This document shows positions 57,662 to 64,000 of a stretch of DNA of 64,000 nt, piece by piece. Every line of letters starts with the position of its first letter. Within the stretch, counting starts at the first letter, position 1. The notes below the pieces were generated by a model. It saw nothing but the letters and a program-made list of their open reading frames with translations, searched no databases and was not told where the DNA came from. The position numbers were made by a program, and so were the translations under genes. Source of the DNA: Mycosarcoma maydis (lineage: Eukaryota; Basidiomycota; Ustilaginomycetes; Ustilaginales); the NCBI RefSeq assembly GCF_000328475.2, contig NC_026491.1:248001-312000 (forward strand), in the 5' to 3' direction.

Positions 57662-59497
57662 ATGTACATGTTCGAGTTGGCCACGACGGGGAGCATATCG
57701 TTTAGCGATTTCCTTGTCACGACGGAGCTGGTATCGCAGGTGTCGGAGGCGACGCAACTGCGCGCGCGACTTCGAGGCGTTTTGAAGCAGAATCGTGCGG
57801 GCCAATCTGGAAGTGTTGGAAAGCACGTCGGTTCCTACAACGAGCAGCGCGGTACGAGTAGCGGCAGCCAAGCCGCTGGTGATGACGACTGTCGAGCCTC
57901 GGCGACGAGCGTCAACGCCGCCGACTGGCTGACCATCGTCAAGACGATCGAAGAGTACCTGCCGCATCTGTTGGGCGTGTTCAACTGTGTGCAGACGGAC
58001 GATCTGATCGTGCGCTACGAACCCGTCTTCTCGTGGCGCACCTCGATCTCCGGCACGCGCTTCCGTGGCGCCCAACGCATCGCGCTTGGCGGCCTCCATT
58101 ACGAACTTGCGTCGACTCTGCTCACGTACGCACTGGCACTGTCCAACCTGTCCGCCGCCACAGTGGCGTCTCTGGGATGGTACGAACGCGACCGTTCTCT
58201 GTCTCTGGACCAACGCAAGCGCAACGACGAGCGTCTCAAATGGGCTGCAGATACACTCTGTCGTGCGGCGGGCATCCTACTGTACCTCTCGACGCAACTC
58301 ATCCCCAAGTGGTCCGATCACGTAGGCAGTCTCGATGGATTGCCACCGGATCTGACCACCGAGGCCACCCTGGCATTGAGCAACGTGTGTATGGCCCAAG
58401 CACAGGCGTTGGCCATTCGCAAGCTCGTCAGTCCAAGTATAGCCAAAGCGGTGGATACACTGACGCCCGGCCCGCCGTTGGACAAGAACCACCCGAGTGC
58501 GAGTCTGCTGGCCAAGCTGCATCTGAATGTGGTCGAGCAGATGGAATCGGCTGTGGCACTGCTCAAGACGATTGCGGACAAGCGCAGGCGCAAGAGCGCC
58601 AACCACGCTGGTACGCAGATCGGCTTGAGTGCCAATCACGAACACGAGTTGGCGAGCAGGCTGAGTGCGTCACGCGATCGAGCGGACCACGAGCATGATG
58701 ACGACATGGTGGAAACCAACCGTGGAGCCGGAGCGCAAGCGACGAGCAAGCGCAATAAGCTGCTCGGCAGATTCAAGCTGGGCAGCAGCAAGTCGTCGCC
58801 ACCACGAAGCGCATCTGTGCATTCCGGTCCACACGACGTTGCGCGGTCGTCGGGCCACTTGTCGGCGTCTACTGCAGGTGCGCCTGTTGACTGCGATGTC
58901 GAGATCTCGTCGTCGCTGCTCAAGTATCTCGGATTTGGTGCGGCGTTTCACCGGAGCATGGCCTACAAGTGGCTCGCGATAGATCATGGCGAGAGCTCGT
59001 CGCGCATCGGCACGGCGATTGCGTATCTGTCGCTCTCGAGCGCGCTGCTTTCGTCATCGACGATGCGTGATGGAGCGCCGAGCCATGCGCTGATTCCATC
59101 GTCCTTGTTGCTGAACAAGTCGACCAAGTCCGGTAGTGCTGGTGGTGTGGTCGAGCAAGAACTTGCCACTGTCACACACTGGCTAGTGTCGTACCGCAAG
59201 CTCAACGATACTGTCGCGTTCCAGCGTGTGCCAGCGAGCGACGAGGTGACAAGCAACGTCCCAGCCGGCAGACCGGCGTTAGGCGCCAAGCCGTATACGC
59301 TCCCGAGCCCCGCCTGGGGCCCAGCCAGTGCCGGCTACAAGGGCAGAGGACATGCGCTCCACCTCGCATCCGAGACACTCCATCTGCTCGATGAGCACCA
59401 CCCTGCTCGACGCGAGCTGGTCGGCATCCACGCCACAGACGCCGAGACCCATGCAACCGCCCATACGCACTACGCTGGTCACGGCGCGTACTACTGA
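57662..59497 (+). CDS. palC: PalC/Rim23-type BRO1-domain protein of the ambient-pH signalling pathway
   Basis: A 611-residue protein from the ATG at 57662 (MYMFELATTGSISFSDFL); the open frame upstream starts only with GTG and is spacer-like. The BRO1-like domain covers about residues 1-350: the N-terminal TTGSISFSDFLV strand, FSWRTSI, RIALGGLHYELASTLLTYALALSNLSA, and the helical ERLKWAADTLCRAAGILLYL, SNVCMAQAQALAIRKLV and LAKLHLNVVEQMESAVALL. A shorter conserved block follows near the C-terminus (AFHRSMAYKWLAIDHGESSSRIGTA). This matches PalC, which links the pH-sensing complex at the membrane to ESCRT-III and PacC/Rim101 processing. A Lys/Ser-rich linker separates the parts. It lies in tandem behind the arrestin-like gene. 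Confidence 0.85.
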   Translation: MYMFELATTGSISFSDFLVTTELVSQVSEATQLRARLRGVLKQNRAGQSGSVGKHVGSYNEQRGTSSGSQAAGDDDCRASATSVNAADWLTIVKTIEEYLPHLLGVFNCVQTDDLIVRYEPVFSWRTSISGTRFRGAQRIALGGLHYELASTLLTYALALSNLSAATVASLGWYERDRSLSLDQRKRNDERLKWAADTLCRAAGILLYLSTQLIPKWSDHVGSLDGLPPDLTTEATLALSNVCMAQAQALAIRKLVSPSIAKAVDTLTPGPPLDKNHPSASLLAKLHLNVVEQMESAVALLKTIADKRRRKSANHAGTQIGLSANHEHELASRLSASRDRADHEHDDDMVETNRGAGAQATSKRNKLLGRFKLGSSKSSPPRSASVHSGPHDVARSSGHLSASTAGAPVDCDVEISSSLLKYLGFGAAFHRSMAYKWLAIDHGESSSRIGTAIAYLSLSSALLSSSTMRDGAPSHALIPSSLLLNKSTKSGSAGGVVEQELATVTHWLVSYRKLNDTVAFQRVPASDEVTSNVPAGRPALGAKPYTLPSPAWGPASAGYKGRGHALHLASETLHLLDEHHPARRELVGIHATDAETHATAHTHYAGHGAYY

Positions 59498-59691
59498 TCT
59501 CCCATGCGCCTCATGCTCATCTTTCTCATTACAGCTCTGTACCCCACTGCGCCATGCATAACTCAACGTTATATTCTGTCAACCGATCCAACACGACTTG
59601 GAATCCAACAAAGGAATCAACTGGTCGTGGATGTGTGTGCGTCTGTGTCACTGTCACGTGTTGGTGAAGCGCGTGGTACGCGAGCTACGCG

Positions 59692-59736
59692 TGCTATGCC
59701 TGCTATGCCTGCTATGCCTGTTATGCGTGCTATGCA
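59692..59736. repeat. 9-bp repeat TGCTATGCC, 5 units, overlapping a stop codon
   Basis: Five 9-bp units, the last overlapping the 3' end of the coiled-coil gene. On the minus strand four of the five units read through a TAG (GCA TAG) and one through TAA, so the gene's own stop is followed by further in-frame stops. Confidence 0.88.
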
Positions 59737-62700
59737 CGCTGCGAAGCGGCTGCACGTTGAGCCTTGATTCTGGCCAAAAAGTCGGCGGCGCCTGCGGCGG
59801 CGGATGCGCAAGGAGCGACGACGCTGTCGGGTCGAGAGTCGGCGGCCGACGAGTGGGTCGAGGTGCACTTTGCGGCGTCTGCGCCGGACGAAGCCATCTT
59901 GGAGCTTAACCTGCTCGTGCCGACGGGCGCGGTTGTGGACGAGAGGTTGGTTCGGTCGCTCAACAACGGTTTGCACACCGCGGCAGCAGGCGAAGTGCTG
60001 AAGCGTTGTGCGATGAGTTCCGACGGGTTCGACGTGCTGCGTACGATTGCATGGTTCGACGGTGGAGCTTGGCCGAGGACGAGCGGTGGCGCCGACGCAT
60101 TCGTGTGCGCGCGAGCTGCACTGTGCGCGACGGCGCGACGGACCGGCGTGAACGACGCTGCCGGTGTCCGCGGCGAAGGTGCATATACTGCTTTCACGCC
60201 AGCTTGACGCAACGCAGACCGTGTCTTGGCCGTCGCTGCGACATGCATCTCGTCATCCACGGAATCAGGCTTGGCCCGTTTGCGTCCTGCCAAACCACCA
60301 CTCGCCAACCGCTTGTCGTGCTCTCCCCTCTTACCGTTTTCCTTTTCCATGCAAACAACTCGCTCCCTCTCGACCCTCAGCAACTGCTCGACCTCATCCA
60401 CCCGCGCTTCTTTCGCCTTGACCTCGGCCTGCAACACCTCAAATCTGCCGCTGAGCTTGGTATACCTGGTAGCGTACTTTTTGCTCTCCTTGAGCGCATC
60501 TAGGATCTTGCTGTCCGCCTCTTCGATCTCTTCAGCTTTGCGACTGAGTTCTTCTTCAAGCTGCGAGATTCGCGTGGTGAGGTAGCCGATTTCGGACTCG
60601 GCTTCTTGCATCCTGTGCTTGAGGTCTGCATCTTGGGTCGGCGTTTCAGAAGCACGTGGATCGGACTCGAGTTGGTGTACATGCACCTCGAGGTCCATGA
60701 TGCGTCGTTGAGAGGCCGAGTTCTGGTGATTGAGCAGTTCTTCGGTCGACCTCGCTGAAGCGAGGTCCGACTTGATCCGCAACAACGCAGCCTCCTGAGC
60801 GCCGATCCGTTCTTCCAAGTGCGACTTGGCCTGCACAGCCGCGGCTAGCTGCGACTGTAGCTCGCCGACCACATGGGCAGAAGGGTCGGAGCGACTGCGT
60901 TCGACCTCGTCTTGCAGCTCGGCGAGCTCCTCTTTGAGTGACCAGTACTCAGTATTCCTGTTCTGGATCGCCTGGTCGCGCTCGAGCAGCACGCGTTCCA
61001 GCTCGGCGTGCTTGGCTTGGAGCTCGACCAGCTCGGTCTGCAACGCGCGAGCCTTGTTCTGATCTGGTTCTACTTGACGCACGAGCGCAGCGATCTTGGC
61101 GTTGAGCTCATCGATGGTCGATCGCGCCTGCTCGAGCTGCTGACGCTGAGCTGTTGCCGAGCTTGTTAGTGCCGAGTGGTCGGCTTGCACGGTTGAGAGT
61201 TGAGATTCGAGCGCCTGGATGCGTTCTGCGTCGAGCGACGAAGCTTCGCGTCGTTCGGCGAGCGATACATGCAGGCCCTCCAGCTCGAGCTTGATCGTCG
61301 TCAGCCGATCGTCAGATTTCTCAAGTTGGCATGTCAGCAGCGAGATCTCTGACTCGCGTTGTTCGTCGAGCGATTTGGCTTGCTCGAGCGCTGTTTCCAA
61401 CGTATGCACCTGGTGCGTGAGCTGTGCAATAGTGTTCTCGATCTCTGTCTTTTGAGCCTCAAGCCCTGCATTCTCCGCAGTGAGCTGTCCGAGTTGAGCG
61501 CGCAGCTCAGAGGTTTCCTCCTTTGCAGTTTGAAGCGCCGCTTGCATCTCGCGCAACGCGTCAGCCTCGTCGTCGGTCTGCATTTCAGCTTGCACGCGCC
61601 GCGCGCGGCTTTCACTGTCGCTGCTAGCTTCGACTCGCGCCACGTGCTCCTCGAGGAGCTTGATTTTGTCCAGATGTTGCACCCTCTCGGCATCGAGCTC
61701 GAACACGGTCTGTTCGGCCAGCGTCTGGTTAGTGCGTGTGCGTGCAAGGTCGTTCTCGACGTTTCTGAGCTGTCGTTGAAGCGAACCGATCTGCTCGTTG
61801 CGTCGAAGGATGCGTGCTTCCATCTCGGAGATTTGCTCCTGCAGCGTCGAGACCAGCTCGTCGTTCTGGTTCCTGGTGGAGGAAGCGTCGAATGCGTCGG
61901 TCATGATGGACGCTTCGACGTGATTGGTGGTGACCATCTCGGTACCGATCGACTCGTCTTTTACCTGCTTGGCTGCAGTGGACTTGGCAGCGCACTTGAG
62001 CTGCTCCAACAAAGAGCTAAGTTGGTGAGAGTATGACATCCACTCGAATGCACCTCCAGCGTCGTTTTGCGTTGCCTGCCGATCGAGCAGATCCACGATC
62101 CGTTGCTGCTGAGCTAGCACCTTTTCGAGCGACTTGAGCTGGCTGTTATGTAGCTCGATCGCGTGCAATCGATTCTTCTTCTCATGCAGTTCCTGCAAGA
62201 TCGCGTGCAGATCAGACGACTTGCTTCGTCGTCTATCCAGCTCTACTTGTAGCGCCTCGATCTGCGCAGCAGATGCCTTGTCAGCTGCGTCGCGATCGTT
62301 TTGCTGCTGTTGCAACTCTGCACTTGCAGCGCTTGCGGCGTCCGGGTCAACTTGCAGCTGCGCCATGCGTCCGCAAGCGTCGCAGTCAATACCGGGCGTG
62401 TTTGTGGAGGAGAGTTGTTCTTGTAACTGCATCTGCAACGCCTCGATCTGCGCAGCTGACTTTTTCGCCGCCGCCGAGATCGTCAGCTCTTGCTCTGCTG
62501 TGATCTGGTCGAGTTTAGCCGTGGTTTCGGTGAGCTTCTGTTGCAAACTCGACTGTGTCGAGTGAGACTGTTCAAGATGGGTCTGCAGCTCGGTTTCGCG
62601 CTGACTTGCGGCGTCGAGTTGAGTTTGTAGCTGTTGGATCACTGCATCGGGATCGGGACTGGAAGGTGTAACGTGGCGTGCTGATGCGAGGTCTGCTTCG

Positions 62701-63338
62701 AGCTCTTGAATCCTGACGCATAGCGTTTGGTTTTCGACGTTGGCGCTTTGCAGTGCGAGCGATGCTTCGGCAGTGGAAAACGAGAGCTGCTTGGCATGCT
62801 GCTTGAAAGCGTCGGCCAGGGACTGTACGTCGTCGAGAAGGTCGGCGTCGAAGCTTCTGGCCACCTTTGTTTTTCCATTGGGCGTGGTAATGTGTGTCGA
62901 GAGGGGGACGACGACCGACCTCTCTGGATCGTGTGTGATGCTCCGATCCAGACTGAACATGTCGTCTTCGAGTTCGGCGTGTGGAGACGACGGAGGGTGA
63001 GATGCGATCTTCGCGATCAGACGATGCACGAGTCGTTTCGCGCTCTTGAGTTCGGCAGCGAGTCGGTGCGCATGCGCCATGTCTATCGACGAGCTAGAAA
63101 TCGCAGATTCGCTCGAACTCGACGAACAAGTGAGCCGGTCTATGTCGGCCTCGAGGTGTCGAATGCGGTCGGTAGCCGTGGTCAGCTCGTCGGCAAGTGC
63201 AACGTTTTCTAGCTCCAGCACCTGTATCTGTCTCGCCGCGGTTGTTGGCGAGGAGAGGTCCGCATGGCTGATGGGCAACATGCTGATTCTACGTGACGCC
63301 ATAGGCGTACATGTGACGTCGAACGACGATTCCGACAT
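59730..63338 (-). CDS. Long coiled-coil protein of unknown function
   Basis: A 1202-residue intronless protein from the ATG at 63338 (MSESSFDVTCTPMASRR). The first about 60 residues have Ser/Pro/Thr phosphosite-like motifs. From about 40 to 960 it is almost continuous coiled coil (Leu/Glu/Gln/Arg heptads such as LELENVALADELTTA and ALQTELVELQAKHAELE), with breaks at about 85-180 and near 320-340, where a DCDACGRM motif occurs. The C-terminal about 230 residues are basic and disordered, with GRKRAKPD (likely NLS), SPRTPAASFTP, and a terminal ADFLARIKAQRAAASQ helix. I cannot name a family. The layout suits a spindle-pole, kinetochore or Golgi/vesicle tether protein, with the NLS-like motif slightly favouring a nuclear or mitotic role. 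Confidence 0.85.
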   Translation of the reverse strand: MSESSFDVTCTPMASRRISMLPISHADLSSPTTAARQIQVLELENVALADELTTATDRIRHLEADIDRLTCSSSSSESAISSSSIDMAHAHRLAAELKSAKRLVHRLIAKIASHPPSSPHAELEDDMFSLDRSITHDPERSVVVPLSTHITTPNGKTKVARSFDADLLDDVQSLADAFKQHAKQLSFSTAEASLALQSANVENQTLCVRIQELEADLASARHVTPSSPDPDAVIQQLQTQLDAASQRETELQTHLEQSHSTQSSLQQKLTETTAKLDQITAEQELTISAAAKKSAAQIEALQMQLQEQLSSTNTPGIDCDACGRMAQLQVDPDAASAASAELQQQQNDRDAADKASAAQIEALQVELDRRRSKSSDLHAILQELHEKKNRLHAIELHNSQLKSLEKVLAQQQRIVDLLDRQATQNDAGGAFEWMSYSHQLSSLLEQLKCAAKSTAAKQVKDESIGTEMVTTNHVEASIMTDAFDASSTRNQNDELVSTLQEQISEMEARILRRNEQIGSLQRQLRNVENDLARTRTNQTLAEQTVFELDAERVQHLDKIKLLEEHVARVEASSDSESRARRVQAEMQTDDEADALREMQAALQTAKEETSELRAQLGQLTAENAGLEAQKTEIENTIAQLTHQVHTLETALEQAKSLDEQRESEISLLTCQLEKSDDRLTTIKLELEGLHVSLAERREASSLDAERIQALESQLSTVQADHSALTSSATAQRQQLEQARSTIDELNAKIAALVRQVEPDQNKARALQTELVELQAKHAELERVLLERDQAIQNRNTEYWSLKEELAELQDEVERSRSDPSAHVVGELQSQLAAAVQAKSHLEERIGAQEAALLRIKSDLASARSTEELLNHQNSASQRRIMDLEVHVHQLESDPRASETPTQDADLKHRMQEAESEIGYLTTRISQLEEELSRKAEEIEEADSKILDALKESKKYATRYTKLSGRFEVLQAEVKAKEARVDEVEQLLRVERERVVCMEKENGKRGEHDKRLASGGLAGRKRAKPDSVDDEMHVAATAKTRSALRQAGVKAVYAPSPRTPAASFTPVRRAVAHSAARAHTNASAPPLVLGQAPPSNHAIVRSTSNPSELIAQRFSTSPAAAVCKPLLSDRTNLSSTTAPVGTSRLSSKMASSGADAAKCTSTHSSAADSRPDSVVAPCASAAAGAADFLARIKAQRAAASQRA

Positions 63339-64000
63339 GATGCTTTCCGCCTCCTCGTTGTTGATTGCTGGTAGTAGACGGATGGAAATCTAGGCTCAGC
63401 GCAAGTCAGTACAACAGTGTTAGACGATGATCCACTTCATCCGTCGACGTTTCGGTTTGCAGCTGCGTGTTCTTGCTCGACTTGCGAGTGGTAGATGCCA
63501 ACACACAAAGTAGCTGCTGTGGATAAGCTGCTGTGGATGAGCTGGTGTTGCGCGTGTATGCAGTCAACCGTGAACGCTCGATCGTGAAGGTCGATCAACA
63601 CATATCTTCCTTCCTCCACACGTTCAGCCGCCGCTGTTTTATCCCAACACGCCAAAAAACAACACTCACCACAAACAGCAAACAAGGGTCCTCCGTGCTC
63701 GAATCCAAGGCGTGTTCTACGTCACGTGCATTCCGCTTTTTCGTCTCATCCACACAATCTAACACTCTTTCTTTTTCGGCTCACGGCTCACGGCTCACGG
63801 CTTTTCACGTTTCACTCACGACTGGTGGCGTTGCACATCGGCGCACATGCTCGACCCAACAGAATCCATCTGGGCACAGAATGGGATTGATCATGGCACC
63901 GTTGGCGAGTGTTGAAGCATGAAGCAAAGGAGCATGTTTAGACAGGATGTTTGGTGCAACTACTGGCCGGAAGCCTTTGCAATGGTGGTATCGTACTTTC
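63339..64000. promoter_or_regulatory. Upstream region of the coiled-coil gene, to window edge
   Basis: 662 bp without a credible gene. It contains a CACGTG core at about 63724 and the heptamer array 63778-63819. Confidence 0.45.
63778..63819. repeat. GGCTCAC heptamer array, 6 units
   Basis: GGCTCAC three times, then GGCTTTT, CACGTTT and CACTCAC in 7-nt register. Confidence 0.88.

Noticed and set aside
63533..63922. 129-codon plus-strand ORF near the right edge
   Set aside because: Low-information composition, overlaps heptamer repeats, no domain.

Overview
The window is nuclear DNA from a fungus, most likely a smut of the Ustilaginaceae (Ustilago/Sporisorium group). That placement is inference: the genes are eukaryotic and largely intronless, the protein set is fungal (Pff1-type vacuolar protease, Atg9, PalC, Cox23, Eaf6, a STRIPAK-type FHA protein), regulatory proteins carry long Gln/Asn/Ser-rich tracts, and spacers are full of heptamers of the CACGAAT/ATTCGTG kind. 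I see 21 confident or probable protein genes, one partial gene at the left edge, one weak small ORF, one intron-containing tRNA-Leu, and three 100-N assembly gaps (27430-27529, 36163-36262, 50985-51084).

Left part (1-14.6 kb): the N-terminus of an acidic protein (cut by the edge), vacuolar membrane protease Pff1, tRNA-Leu(AAG), a small metabolic group (ACMSD-type amidohydrolase/decarboxylase converging on an aldehyde dehydrogenase, which is divergent from a 2-oxoglutarate/Fe(II) dioxygenase), then Atg9. Middle (14.6-34.5 kb): a very large Snf5/SMARCB1 chromatin-remodelling subunit with a GATA-like finger, the biotin-carrying alpha subunit of methylcrotonyl-CoA carboxylase, a p24 cargo receptor divergent from Cox23, the NuA4 subunit Eaf6 convergent with Cox23, a ~1-kb heptamer satellite, and two membrane proteins of unknown function. 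Right part: a minus-strand block (35.3-48.4 kb) with a three-exon ERD2 KDEL receptor, a sphingoid-base/diacylglycerol-kinase-type lipid kinase, cohesin SMC3, an RRM protein and a tail-anchored FHA protein; then on the plus strand a giant arrestin-fold protein followed by PalC (BRO1 domain, ambient-pH signalling); finally a 1202-residue coiled-coil protein on the minus strand.

Most genes are unrelated housekeeping neighbours. Two groupings may mean something: the ACMSD/ALDH/dioxygenase trio, and the arrestin-like gene next to palC, because the fungal Pal/Rim pH pathway uses both an arrestin (PalF/Rim8) and PalC.

The most unusual feature is in the spacers. Nearly every intergenic interval contains short arrays with a strict 7-nt period, built from at least five unrelated heptamer families (ATTCGTG/GTGAATC, CACCAGT/CGTCAGT, GATTGAC/GACTCAC, GCACAAA/GTACAAC, CGTGTTC/GGCTCAC). 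Divergent heptamers stay in register inside one array, and one array is expanded to about 1 kb. I did not see such arrays inside exons; repeats there have periods that are multiples of three.
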